From Gnetum montanum (Eukaryota > Streptophyta > Gnetopsida > Gnetales > Gnetaceae), in assembly GCA_015680685.1 (NCBI GenBank), contig MNCI01023765.1, positions 487,973 to 551,972 of the forward strand: DNA of 64,000 bases. Direction: 5' to 3'. Positions within the stretch are counted from its first letter, which is position 1. Every line of letters begins with the position of its first letter. The position numbers and the translations under genes are program-made. Shown piece by piece: positions 22,597-34,529 of this stretch. The notes under the pieces are model-generated. The model searched no databases. It worked only from the letters and a program-made list of their open reading frames with translations, and had not been told where the DNA came from.

Positions 22597-25174
22597 ATGG
22601 AGGGTGGAAACCGGTCATCCGGTAAGAGGTCTCATTCTAAAGCTGGACTGTCAGAAGGCAATAATGCGAAGAACAAAAAGAGAAGCTTCGGAGGGGACAC
22701 TGGTCCAGCTGGAATGCCTAGTGAGAATGATACGGTGTACAGGATCCTTTGTCCCGCCAACAAGATAGGTAGTGTTATCGGCAAAGGCGGAGACATTATA
22801 AAATTGCTAAGGCAAGAAACTTGTTCCAAGATCAAGATTGCTGATTCTATTCCAGGTGTCGATGAAAGAGTGATTATTATATTTAGTCCTTTTAAGAAAA
22901 AAGACGATGCGAAGGAGGAGGAGGAAGGGGATGCCGATAATGAAAATGATGACAAGAAACCTTTGTGTCCTGCTCAGGATGCACTTCTGAAAGTGCATTC
23001 AAGAATCATAGAAGATGATCTTGAGGGGTCTTCAGATGAAGAAGATGAAAAGACTCCAACTGTTACTGCACGTCTTCTGGTTCCGAATAATCAAATTGGT
23101 TGCCTGTTAGGAAAGGGCGGGAAAATTATCGAAAAAATGAGAACCGATACTTGTGCACAGATTCGTGTTATGCCAAAAGAGCACCTTCCACTGTGTGCTA
23201 TGACCACCGATGAACTTGTTCAGGTTTTCTTAAAATCTTCTTCATTATGTATTAATTTCTTTCTCCAATGTTAAACGGCGCGACTTTGTTAATCGCTTTT
23301 CTTTTTCTAATTGTAAGTTTTAATATTTGCAGATTTCAGGTCATCCAGCCGTTGTGAAAAATGCCTTGTTCGAGATTTCAGCCCGACTGCATGATAACCC
23401 GGCCAAAAATAAGGTGTCCTTTAATAATGGCCCTCACTTGGGTAGCAGCATTTACGGTCTTCACCAAGTGCCTACGCTTGATCCCAGACTTAATTATGAT
23501 TCTGCTTTCACAATGCCGCTGATGGGAGGGTACGGAGGGCTAACTGGTTCAGCATGGCTGAACTCATCCGAATTTCCATATGTTTCTAGTTTTGGTGGTC
23601 CATCTAAAAAAGATGGTGGCCCAGGAAAGGAAGTCATTATTAGGGTATTATGCCCAAATGAAAGAGTTGGTGGTGTTATAGGGAAAAACGGTAGTACAAT
23701 TAATCAAATAAGGCAAGAGAGTGGAGCGCGTGTGAAAATCTCAGATGCAGTTTCTGAATGTGATGAAACTGAAATTATTGTATCAGCTTCCGAGGTTTCC
23801 ACAATAGCTTTGTTAAGTCTAGTAATCTGCTTTGATGTTTTATTACGGAATTTGTTGGACAAATTTGAATATGAGAAATTCGTTTTTTATTGTAGTTTAT
23901 TGATGATCGCATGTCATCAACAATTGAAGCACTACTACAGCTTCAAGGGCGGACTACTCCGAGGTCTGATGCCGATGGGATTATTACCACTAGATTACTT
24001 GTACCTTCCAATCAAATAGGTTGCCTTATAGGCAAAGGTGGCAATATTGTATCGGAGATGCGAAAGACAAGTCGAGCTGACATTCGAATAATGTCCAAAG
24101 AGAATTTACCAAAGTGTGCATCTGAAAACGATGAGCTGGTCCAGGTAGGTGTTTTTGCATCCAGTTATAACACATGAAGAAACTTTTAATTTCTATTTTT
24201 CTAATGACTTTGACCCATAATTCAAGATATCTGGAGAAGTCTCGTTTGCCAGAGATGCTCTCATACAGATTGCATCGAGACTGAGAGCTAAAGCTCTCCA
24301 AGAAACAGATGGGTCCTCTAAAGCTGGTCTCACCACTTCTAAATCCACCTTAGCCAAAATTGACGGTGGAGCAATGACATCACATTATCCTAGGCATGAT
24401 CTGTTTGCAACTGGAGCTACTTATCAGTCTTCTGCGTTGGGGTATACAACAGCTGGTGGACGGCAATCCACTGCTGTTAATTACAATGGTTTTGGCACAT
24501 ACCCGGTACTGCCCGATGCAATGTTTGAAATGCATTTATATTTCCAACATCGGCTTTCAAAGTTAGGGATCTAATTTCTTATCCATATTTTTTTGAAACC
24601 ATAATTTTTAAAACCTGAAGTTTGGTGGGAGCTCATATGATTATATTCAAGGGTATACAGGTGCCCAGCCAAGCGACAGCGGGTATGTTATTTAAATTTG
24701 TCTTCTTTATAATATTTCATCTCCTAGCAGAATTGTTTTTTATATGTTGATCATTTTGCACTGTTCTTTAGATTATTATCTTTTTTTTTTACTTGCTGCT
24801 AGGTTTTCATCTGGGCCTCTTAATAGCTTGTCGTCGTCTAGCAGCTTAGAAGTCACTGTTCCAAAAGATGCAGTTGGTGTGGTCCTTGGGAAAAGGGGTG
24901 GTAACCTACAACACATACGAGAGGTAAATAATGTTAGTCTTCCTGAACGCTACGATGATGTTGTTCTGTTTTTACCTAATACTCTCTCTACTCGTTTTTT
25001 GGGTAGATATCTGGAGCAAAAATCAAGTTGCATGATCCAAGGCCTGGTACATCTGATCAAGTTGTAGAAATATCAGGGACACCAGAACAGACACATGCGG
25101 CAAGAAGCTTACTACAAGCTTTTGTAGCATCTGGCCAGAATCAGAATACTTATGGTGGAGCACGGGTTTACTAG
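22597..25174 (+). CDS. KH-domain RNA-binding protein with five KH domains (RCF3/HEN4-like family)
   Basis: Coding exons: 22597-23223, 23333-23794, 23896-24144, 24227-24505, 24621-24682, 24803-24923 and 25007-25174. They total 655 codons plus TAG, with GT-AG introns of 82-120 bp and consistent phase. KH cores with the GxxG loop: KH1 about 46-140 (GKGG, with an acidic Lys/Glu/Asp insert at about 99-121), KH2 about 155-235 (GKGG), KH3 about 309-375 (GKNG), KH4 about 391-475 (GKGG), KH5 about 574-645 (GKRG). The N-terminus is basic (GKRSH, KNKKRS) and probably nuclear. Plant proteins of this family (RCF3/HOS5, HEN4, At4g18375-like) bind RNA and act in pre-mRNA processing and stress or floral gene regulation; which member this is cannot be told here. 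The start is ATG 22597 after the UTR intron; an upstream in-frame ATG at 22543 would lie in the intron. The end of exon 4 (CCG/GTACTG) is the least certain junction. It is the only intact conserved gene in the window. Confidence 0.92.
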
Positions 25175-25620
25175 CAGGTGGACTCTGATCTTTCAGGTTT
25201 TCATAGTGTTTGTTGAAATAAACATGCATAACTCCTATATTAGATGAATATGTTGTCTACTAATTTTTGATGTCCTTTAAATTGAATTCTGCTTTCTGAT
25301 GGCATGTCTTTTCCCATGGTCATTTTCTATATCAACTCTGACAGCCAAGGTCCCTCTGATGCCTGGAGCTAGTGTATCTTGTGGTGAAGCCTGAGTCCAA
25401 ACACGAAGACTTTGACGAGCAGGGTAGAGAGAGTCCCTTTCCCATGCTCTGGCACCTTCCTGCTAAGTATATACCAGTTTATCTCAAGGGACTCTTGCCT
25501 TGAGTTTTGATTTTGCTTTTGGCCAGAGTTTCATGATTTAGCCATGCTTTTCTTGTAATGCACGTGTTTATTCCAAACTTTTCTCAGTTTGAGAATTGGA
25601 CTTGGAGCCAAGACCTGCTT
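25175..25620 (+). other. 3' UTR of the KH gene with a probable intron
   Basis: Three bases after the stop there is a good donor (CAG/GTGGAC, intron from 25178). A matching acceptor CTGACAG ends at 25344, giving a 167-bp intron in the 3' UTR. The position so close to the stop (under 50 nt) would not be expected to trigger nonsense-mediated decay. The polyadenylation point is not obvious. Confidence 0.45.
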
Positions 25621-26410
25621 TAATAATTGGTTTTAATTACTGTAAAAATTTCATTACCTGGAATTGACTTGGATGGGAATTTTGATTATTAGATGCCACC
25701 TGATTAAATGATAAATCAACTTCATTTGCATTCCTGAATTCGAAAAGTTTCCCAATAAGCAGTTTTTTGAAGGAGAATATCAGTGATCAATTCCTTTGTA
25801 GTTCATTGCTATTATAGTTTTGCTACACTATTTAGTTTATCCTGTTATCGTAATGCATTTGAGTACACAATGGGTTCAGGTTGAATCTGTCTCTTTTCTT
25901 GCCTAGCATTTCATAATGGTTCTAGGTTAACCTTTCCAGAGGGGCCTGATGGTCATACATTGGCTGTCGTTTATTACGATATCAGTTCTTCTGTACTGAA
26001 AGTGGCGTACTGTTCTATTTACTCTGCAATATTGGAGTGAACATAACATTGGTTTACTGGCATACTTGCATGTCTTTTTCCATGGTTACTGTTAATATCA
26101 AATCTGATGGCTGAGGTCCCTGTAGTGTGCTGGGGCTTGTGCATCTTTTCACTGAGTTCAATCACAGAGATGATGAACAATACTGAGTGAATTCTGTGTG
26201 CATGCATTGGCACCTTGCCTCTTACCAGCTCAAGTTGATGAACTTCTGCTTTTGATTCCTCATTTGCCAAAGGTTTTGGATTCAGCATTACTTATTTTTA
26301 TCTTTTGGATTTGTTACAATGGCTGTGTTCTTATACAAAATATCTGATTTTGATTACTGTGAATATGTGATGACTGAGAATTGAACTTGGATGGTAATTT
26401 GAATTTATGT
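25285..26410. repeat. Direct duplication of the KH gene 3' UTR region
   Basis: About 25285-25720 and 26060-26410 are collinear diverged copies. Shared landmarks in order are 'catgtctttt(t/c)cca', 'ggtccct...tg(c/g)...t(a/g)gtg(t/c)atctt', 'ggcacctt', 'gattactgt' and 'cttggatgg'. The second copy has no coding exon with it. Confidence 0.65.
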
Positions 26411-27829
26411 ACTCATTATATTCTTGTCAGGTTTTTAAGCTTTGTTTTGACTGTGAATTATATTTTGTTAGGATTTAAATAAAATATGTTCTAAGAGCCA
26501 ATGAGATCTTAAGGTGAGTGGTTGGGTTCTTTGATCATTATACTTAGTTCGTTACAGGTATTGGGTTGGGTTCTGGTCAATAATATCTGCTAATTTGAGG
26601 TAAATAATGTTTTGACCATGTTCTCATTCTCCTGAACAGTTATGATTTATATGTGTCTTATGAGATGATTAGTATCATTTCTGTTTTAATATGCAAACCC
26701 AATCTATAGAATTATGAAGCACTGGTTTCTTCCTGTTGATATTGTCTGTGAATCAATGTTATTCTTACAGGGATAGAACTTTGTATTCAGTTTGATTAAA
26801 TGAGTCCTATTCTATTGTGCCCTTCTTTTGGATGTTTGTTATATTTTCTGCAGAGTTTTTATGTTGAGTGCACATTTTATTAACAGTTGGAGGAATCAAT
26901 TTGGGCTTTTTATTTTGCTTTTTGGCCATTGTACTCGAAAGATGAAAATGTCATTTTTATGGAAACAGAAGACTCCATGTTCTGGAAATGAAAGCTTGAC
27001 TTTTTGTCAAATGTTTTGAGGAAAGTCTAGCTGGAACGATTTTTGTTCTGGTTATTAAATGCTTACACAATTTCAGGTATTCCACCATTTGTTTGCAAGC
27101 ATTTTTATCTTAATAAAGGATTTATTGTTTCTGTTGAGAAATGCATCTAATGATATAAAGGCAAAGTTGTTTTTTTCTTATTTGTATTGGAAAATGGGTT
27201 CACCATTCCATGTTCACCGTATTCATCATAAAAATACTTGGAACTTGTTTACTAGGGAATATTTGCTTTCTTTCGTTCAAAAACAATTAGAATAAAAAGA
27301 AGTGATGTTTACCGGATTCCAGATTTCACTACGTGTATTGATTTTAAAGGTTTTGTACACGGTGAGGATGTTTTGTTCTCTGGGAATACTCTAAAAGAAT
27401 GCTAAACATTGCTAGTTGGAAGTTATGGTTGGATGCTGGTAAGTAATGTTGAGTTCTAAAGTTTTAATTTGACTATGATTTATGGGTAAATACTTTAAAA
27501 ATTTTTGTAGCCTCTGATCTCTAAAATAATTTTTTATTGAATATGATTTATAGGTAAATACTTCAATAAAGAAGTTTTGGCTTATGACACTGAAAAAAAC
27601 CCTAAAGGATTTGTAATTGAGCATAATTAACAAAGACGGTCTATATGTAATTAGTAGAATAAAATTATAATGTGTTTTTTTGGCGAGTTCGAAGTGGCTG
27701 AAAAATAGTACCTGAGAAGGGGTTAAAAGTGAAACTCCAGGATTCTATATTAAAAGGGGTATTCAAGTTTTAATAAAGCAACAAATTAGAAGGGAATAAG
27801 TGAATAAGCAAGGGAGCTATCTTAAAAGA
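26411..27829. other. Non-coding flank downstream of the KH gene
   Basis: AT-rich sequence without a supportable frame. Small open stretches at 26828-27019 and 27059-27295 have intron-like composition and no recognisable family, and are not called. A partial SINE-like copy lies at 27412-27472. Confidence 0.55.
27412..27472 (+). mobile_element. Partial SINE-like copy 4
   Basis: 'gttatggttggatgctggtaagtaatgttgagttctaaagttttaatt' matches the B-box half and tail of copies 1-3. The A-box half is missing or diverged. Confidence 0.4.
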
Positions 27830-27834
27830 TGTGT

Positions 27835-27965
27835 TGAAAGTGAAACTCAAGTTTTTATAAGCCTGGAAAATGCAAGTGATAATGAAGTAAAAGATGGGTT
27901 GAAACTGAAACTCAAGCTTTTATAAACCTGGAAATGCTAGTGATAATGAAGTGAATTTCCCTAAA
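27835..27965. repeat. Tandem duplication of about 65 bp
   Basis: 'gtgaaactcaag(t/c)ttttataa(g/a)cctggaaa...gtgataatgaagt' occurs twice in direct succession, with few differences. Confidence 0.7.
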
Positions 27966-28084
27966 TAGTGTATTTTAATCTTTAGAAGAGGTTTTGCAAA
28001 GGTTTTTTTCTTGAAGGGCTTAATTCTTTTTTTAATTAAAAAATAATACTTGTAGGTGCTATAAAGTCTTTGGGAGAGAACTAA

Positions 28085-28680
28085 ACATAACTTTTATTTT
28101 GAGAAAATAAAAATGTTTGGGAATAGCTAAATTTAGAATTGGATGTATATTGATTTTTTTCATGAGGAAAAGGATTAAGCATTGTTAGGAGTGCTTAAGC
28201 ATACTAAATATGAACTATGTGATATTGTTTGGGGTGCGAAAAACTAGCAATTGATGTCATTGCTTTGTAGCTTTTGCAAGAATGAATTTACTATGCATGG
28301 TTTTCTTAAGTGTTTGTTTTTTTTAAGAAATGTTTAATAGTTTATTTTTAAATCCACTTGCAAGATTCGTTTATGAATATTATAGTTTTATAGATAGGGT
28401 GTTGTGAAGTAGTATAGATATATCTAAATTTTGATTAAAGATAGAAGTTCAATATTGAGAAAATAGAAATGTGGGTGGCCTTATGGGAAGAGGTACATTT
28501 AGAAGAGATATATCTTGATCTTATTAATTGAGTGAAAGGATTGGAGTGGTTAAGTTCTATTAGTGTGATATTGTTAGCAGTCCTTGAGAATGCTAATTGT
28601 TCATTAAAGGTGTTACAAAAATGGCCATGGATGTCATTGCTTGGTAGCTTATGCAAAAATGAATTTAGTAAGGTCACCAT
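28085..28680. repeat. Pair of direct repeats of about 230 bp
   Basis: About 28085-28310 and 28440-28680 align in order: 'ttgagaaaata(a/g)aaatg', 'gat(g)tatattgat / gatatatcttgat', 'gtgatattgtt', then 'gatgtcattgctt(t/g)gtagctt(t/a)tgca'. There is no coding frame. Origin unknown. Confidence 0.65.
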
Positions 28681-29034
28681 GTTGTCAAAGTGAGAATATG
28701 GTAGCTAAAGTGTATGGGGATGCAAAGCTACCTTGATAGCATGATAGGTGAGAATGTTATGATATTTTTTAAAACTCCATTGTATTAAGTTAAAGGTGAA
28801 AATTGATTAGATTGACCTCAACTTGACAATGTTAGAGTGGGGTAGGTGTGGTTGAGGTATGATGATTTATTAAGTAAGATGGGCTAGTGTGCTAAGTGGA
28901 AGATTTAGGCATACACATTCATAATTTAAGTTTTTGTCTTAATTGATGAATTACAAGATTCTCTGGATCTTCCATCTTAACAAGGTAGTTGACCATAAGA
29001 TAGGGTTAGAATATGTTGAGCTAGCAATTATTAT
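28681..29034. other. Unassigned AT-rich stretch
   Basis: I see no gene or clear element here. It ends where similarity to the LTR of element D begins. Confidence 0.5.
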
Positions 29035-29150
29035 TTAGAATTGTATCCATGAAAAATCCACTCAAATAAAGATTCCATATAACTTTTAACTTTAAAAAAA
29101 GTAAATTGCAAAAATTTCACAAAGTATTTGACTAAATTAAAAAATTAAAA
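29035..29150 (-). repeat. Remnant of the D 3' LTR
   Basis: About 115 bp similar to 50367-50495 of the D 5' LTR (shared 'tccactcaaataaagatt', then 'caaa(a)tttca(c)...agt(a/g)tt(t/g)gactaaa'). It lies 130 bp beyond the end of the accessory gene, as the LTR does in element C. The rest of the LTR is missing. Confidence 0.5.
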
Positions 29151-29279
29151 AAAAGAGAACTAAGCTTGATGTAGATTTCTTTATGTTTTGGGTGGTAGTG
29201 GCTTCGCCATTAGTTTCTTTTTCTTATCATTTGGTTTTTAAAATTGATATTTGTTTAGCAATGCTTTGAGCTTTTCTTT

Positions 29280-31400
29280 CTCTATTCTTGGACCAGGTAC
29301 TATCCATGTAAATCTAGCAACGTTGGTAAGAGTTGGTACTTCCTAGAGACATGGCAGCTATGGAAATATTTTGTTGGTCTTGATGAATCATGCTATAAAC
29401 TACATTCTTTCTATCTCAAAAGCTTCTGCCATCTTCTATAGCTCTTGATAATATGTCATCCTTTTGGCCATGTTTGTTGCTACATCCTTCTAATCATGGT
29501 TGCTAGACTTGACTACTTCTAATTTAGAGTTTGTGATGTGAAACTTTTGTTGTGCATCTTTTTTGTCTACAAAATTTTTTTCATACATAAAATATATTTT
29601 AGCTACTTGTTGCTCTAATTTTCTCCTTGATCTATCTGCTATTAACATGGCTAAGTTAGCATGTTAGAGCTTTGTTAATTCCATAGTCTGTCAAGCTTAA
29701 TATTTGTAGTTCTTTATTTTTCAGTTCAGCTTTATGGACGTGGGCAAGGCTATCCAAAATGGGTTGCTAATAAGGTGTTTGTTCTCTAATGAAACTAATC
29801 TTATCTTTGGCCATCTGCTTATACATGCCCACTTGGTTTTTGAAGTGCTTCTTGGGCCTTTCATCTTTCTTGGTCTTATTTTGCCATGCATTGATTTCAA
29901 TGGTTGACTTTTGTTGGATTAAACATACTTCTTCCATTGATAGGGCCTTGTTCTTATGGGCTAGTTGTCTGATATCAAGGTTGACTCTAGCAAACTACTC
30001 TCTAAGCTAATGAATGCTTTCTTCTAGTATGTTCTTTTGCTGTTCAATGTTTATCAACCTTAAGTTCTCTACAGTAATTCTTTTATTTTCTTTCTCTAAT
30101 GCAACAATGGCTTTAGCATATGTGTACTTTTGGGCTTTTGCTACTGAGGCATTATACATTGCTTTGTCCTTTCCATCTCTATTTGTCTTTGTTTAGTCAA
30201 CAATTGATCAATCTATTCATATTTGAATAATACTAATTGGTTTGGTGCAATATGTCGTGTAGGATCTTGTCTTTCTGTTCTCAATGTGACTAGTTTTTGT
30301 AATCTCTATACTTCATTTTCTGCGTGTTGCTTCATTGTTTTTGCCATGATCAGTTTGCCTTTTGTGGATATTAACTCTGATTGTACTACAATGATATTGC
30401 TAGGGATATCAAAAAGATTTTGCATAACTTGTCTTGTTTGCGGTAGTCTCTTTAGTACATCTTCATACTCTACAAGGAATGTTCTAGCTAAGATTTTTAC
30501 ATCTCTAGCTTCAACAATATCTACTAGTGGCACAATGAGAATATTGAATGATCAGTTATAACTTTAGCTACTCTAGTTGCATCTTGGTGTTACATGACCA
30601 TCATACTGGCTCTTTCTCCATTTTTCAACATAACTTAGAATGGTGCAGTGTTTCTTGGTATCTATTATGCCTACTCATCATCTTCTCCTGTTTGCAAAGA
30701 TACTATCTTTGACTTTGTATATGCTCAAGACTTCCCTACTATGTTAAATTATTATTTTTGCTATAGATGGCTCATTGAAAGTCTATAATTTTGTTGTGTT
30801 GGTGGAGCACTTAGTCCTAGTCTTTCTGTGGTTGGGGTTGATCCACTAGGTCTTGCTTGTTCTATTTATGTGACTAGAATGTTTGTCACTGATGTTGATT
30901 TTGTTGTAGCCTCAATGCCTACTAGTTTCTTTACTTCATCTTTCTTAGGTGGCACTGGCTTAGAAATTTCAGCATATGATGCATTTTGGGCTTTGCGAAA
31001 AACATCATTAGTATAGTCCAAAATTTTGGTAGAGTAGGTTTCCCTATTTTCTTCTCTTCAAACCTTCTTTATGTCTCTAGAAATAGCAAATGAGTGATGT
31101 TGGCTTCGAATTTTCCCATCAAAATAACGCTTCCTTTGGTAGCATAAGTGGAAATTTAATTGAGCCTTCTTGTTGGAAAGATGTGGTATGTCCCAATATT
31201 GAAGTAAATCTTTTCAATAGTAGATAATCCACTATATTCCCTTTTTATGGTTCCATATGTTATTTGCAACTATAAGTTTTGTGCATCTGTGTTAGACCTT
31301 ATAGATATTTGATTGATATTGGATCCAACATTTGGTAAATTTAGTGCTCTTACAATTGCCTTAGAAATTTATTATCAATTTTATTTTTAATTCAGATTGT
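29280..31400 (-). pseudogene. Env-position accessory gene of D (plant-transposon-type domain plus coiled coil)
   Basis: Collinear with the accessory gene of C on conceptual translation. The N-terminal part (about 31390-31040) aligns with C 41570-41990, sharing KGSVILMGK/RGSVILMGK-type and RRFEEKKIGK/RRFEECKIGK-type segments. The central part is open at 30533-30306 (DIPSNIIVVQSELISTKGK versus EIPQDVIATQ-DLISIKGK in C). The C-terminal part (29480-29290) aligns with C 43640-43830. The frame carries many TAG/TAA codons in place of Gln/Trp, and the first exon equivalent of C is deleted. It sits in the env-like position of Athila elements, but no signal peptide or membrane segment is seen, so an envelope role is not supported. 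Function unknown. Confidence 0.7.
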
Positions 31401-31599
31401 AGAGTTAGAAAAATTTATTACTCAGACAATACCCTTTATAAGAAAAACACTTTAATTGAATAATTTCTAATAATTAGAAATAAATTTATCTTGAATGACC
31501 TATCAAAATCTTTGATTTATTATTTAAAAGATCTTCAAAGGATCATTTGGAAAGAAACATTAAGTTTATTAGCTTATGTTAGATTGGAATGTGATTATT

Positions 31600-31990
31600 T
31601 CTTATTGTTCTTACCCTTAATTTTTCTTCCAGGCATTAGAAAAATGTAGCACACTTCGCAAAACCTATGCACAATGCTCTCCCCCATGACTAAAATGGTC
31701 TCTTTGTAAGCAAAAGGATTTAAGAATGGTTTAAATATGATGTATGATGAGGAAGATATGAAGTTCTGAAGTTTATTAGAGAGAAAAATGATATGAACTC
31801 CCCTTGTGTGAAATGATGTAAATGAAAATTTTTTCTAATGGTCGGTATATATAAATTTTATTAAGGGTGATATCATTATGCAACATTGTTGATGCGATAT
31901 CATAGGACCTCATATATTGTATCTACAATATCATCATTGAAATTTTCAAAATTTTTGTAAAATATGATGGAAAAAAATAAATGGAATGGA
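31600..31990 (-). promoter_or_regulatory. Internal promoter and leader-intron donor of the D accessory gene
   Basis: On the minus strand two GATATC palindromes (about 31898 and 31869) precede a TATA-like sequence at 31856-31845. About 235 bp further on, a donor AAGG/GTAAGA lies near 31614. Element C has the same arrangement and spacing (40579, 40607, 40626, donor 40893). Confidence 0.5.
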
Positions 31991-32095
31991 TAGTGTGGAA
32001 GGTAAAGATAATCCAAAGGGTTCTTGATCATAGATGATACTTAGAAGATAAGAATTTGTCATCAAAAGTGTGTAAAAGAAGGAGTTTGGGCATGG

Positions 32096-33126
32096 TGTAG
32101 GGACACCTCTTTCGATTCCCTTATTCTACCCTACATATCATGTGTATTTTTTGTGTTGATTTTGTTGATAATGATTCTTGGATGTTTTGGCAAGTTTTGG
32201 AGTGTTTTTGGTTCATTTCATGAGTTTAGGAGGTAGGGTCTACGAGGACTTGTTTGGAGACATCTAGAGGCTCCTGGCATCAAAACGAGTAGTTTTATTT
32301 TTGGCACCTACAGGATGGATGTCTTCCCAGAGACATCTCCCCTAAAGTGTAGATGTCCCAAGTCCAAAGGAGATGTCCTCCAAAAATAGTAGACATCTCT
32401 CATGAGAGCAAGGCTTTCATGAGAGATGTCTACATGAAACTAGAGACATCGATGTCGACAAGGAAAAAAGCTCTAATGTGGTGTTTGGGATGGGGAAACT
32501 TTCAAAAACATCCATTCCAATTTAGGAAACAACCAAAGCAAGATAGAAATAGTTAGGGAGAAGGTGAGAAGACTTGGGAAACATCTAAAGAACCTCAAGT
32601 TGAGTTGAGTAAAGTTTTCTAGGGTTTTTACCTTTCGGTTGCTTATAAATATTGATGTAATTCACCATTTTAGGGTCACAGTGCCAAGTGCCGAAGTGCC
32701 AAGGGCTGAAGGCCAAACATCCCAATAGAGGGCAAGAGAGAGAGCTCTTGAGGAAAGAGAGCTTGTGAAAGGAAAAAGAGCTTGTGCAAGAAGGGAGCAT
32801 GTGCAAGGAAGTTGAGTGAGAGGTAAGGGAGAGCACTTGAAAGAGGTTAGGAGAATCTCTTATAAGTATCTTGTCTTGAGCTTGGGCTCCATGGTGAGCA
32901 ATTGAGGATTAAGAGGGGATGAAGTGTGGCCTCTAAGATCCTTAGGAGAGTTGTGAGTTGATCTTGGCTCCTCATCTTTGATGTATTTTCTATGTATTTT
33001 GAGAATTATCTTAATATAAGGAAGATTTTCTTCATTTTATTGTGTTATTCTTATTGTCTAAGCTAGATCTACTTGGAAGTTGTGGATTGGGTTCTATTGG
33101 GATTTATCAAGGTGCAACCCCCTACA
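32096..33126 (+). repeat. Probable solo LTR
   Basis: 1031 bp bounded by TGTAGGG and CCCTACA, a perfect 7-bp terminal inverted repeat of TG...CA type. It has a TATA-like TATAAATA near 32643. The first 350 bp contain many AGATGTC/GACATCT elements in both orientations. The flanking pentamers CATGG and CTAGG match at three of five positions. No internal domain is attached. Strand is inferred from the TATA. It interrupts element D between integrase and accessory gene. Confidence 0.6.
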
Positions 33127-34500
33127 CTAGGACAAGGTAAGTTAACTAAGCTTGTAGGATATCATTTGATCAAAAATGCCAAACTTATAAGTAAATATGA
33201 ATATGCAAGGAAATAATGATAATTGCTTAAGTATCTAGGAGGTATAAGATAATGTGAAATTAGTCATCAAGTATGAAACACAAGAGTTATATAAGTAGGT
33301 CATTCCCAAAATAGGCTTCTACTCTTAATGTCCTTGGATAACCACACCTACAAGTATTCATGGACACTCAAGAAGTTGAATGTAAATCATATGTCTTTCA
33401 AAATACGTAAGTTAGTATTGCCCCAATAAGAAAATAACACTATATTATACAAAACCATATAAGAGTGAAGTGGCATGGTAGTAGTAGGGATTGTAGAAAT
33501 GGAATGTGAGGTATCTTACCATAAGCATAATGAATTCTATGAGTAATGTATGATTGAAATGATCATTAGCCTTTCTATCCAAGATTCAAATCAAGTCCAT
33601 ATTAGTTACCAGTGACATCACATTGTATCATCCCAAAATTGACAACCATAAGACTATCATAACTGCAAGAAATATTATTGCTTGGTAATGAAGTACTAGG
33701 AAACAATTGATTATCTACATAGTTTATTTAAAAAGAGAGTTAACCATTGGATAGAAAAGTGCCTTCATGCATGGGTAACATGTCTTTCTAGTCCCATAAG
33801 CAATGTGAGTCTAAGAAACTTTGAAATTCCTAAAAAGTTACCTATCTCTAGGCAGTAACATGACAAGGTAGCACTTATTTTATAGTACACTTCCATTTTC
33901 ATTAAAACTAAGTAAACAATACAACTTAATAGCATAATAAAGATCATAGTAGTAGCTTTAGAGAATCCACAAATCCCCTTGATGTCACACCCTCTTCATT
34001 TCCACATGGTTCTTTACTTTTCCATCTAGGTATAATGATCATTGATTTATTTTAGTTTTATTGTAGAAAGAATATCATTATGTCCATGGTAAGAACCTCC
34101 TTATTATTGTAAATGATTGGATGGACAATGTTGTCTCACTATATATACAATCAATCCTTTAATGATTTGATAACATAAAGTGAAGTTCTTATTGTTTCAA
34201 CTACATCTTGCTTATTTCTCTACACTTTATTATACAGATCAATAAAAACATATACATGAGAAGTGGTAAAAAAACAAAAAGAATGAGAAATAGGTAAGAA
34301 TAGAAAAATATACAAAGAATTTGAAAGATATTAAAGAATGAAAAATGATAAGAAATGTTGCAATTATGGAAGAATAGAAAAGATATTAAAGAATGTAGAA
34401 AATGGTAAAAATTTGAAAAATTATAAGAAAAATGAAAAAAGAGTGTTTGGTGCTTAAGTACAAAAAATGACACTCCCACGACTATTATTTGTAGTGGTAG
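33127..34500 (-). other. Untranslated region of D between integrase and accessory gene
   Basis: No convincing coding frame. The AT-rich open stretch at 34479-34201 is low complexity. A segment around 33960-34000 is the reverse complement of C 39480-39520 ('gtgtgacatcaaggg...cttgtggattctc'), which identifies this as the equivalent of the C untranslated region. Confidence 0.6.
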
Positions 34501-34529
34501 TTTGGAAAATCAAACAGGAAGTGAGTGTT

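Noticed and set aside
26828-27295. Small plus-strand frames downstream of the KH gene
   Set aside because: Intron-like composition, no splice-supported continuation, no recognisable domain.
34201-34479. 92-codon minus-strand frame rich in Phe, Leu, Ser and Ile
   Set aside because: Low-complexity AT-rich sequence between D integrase and accessory gene; the hydrophobic run is compositional, not a membrane protein.
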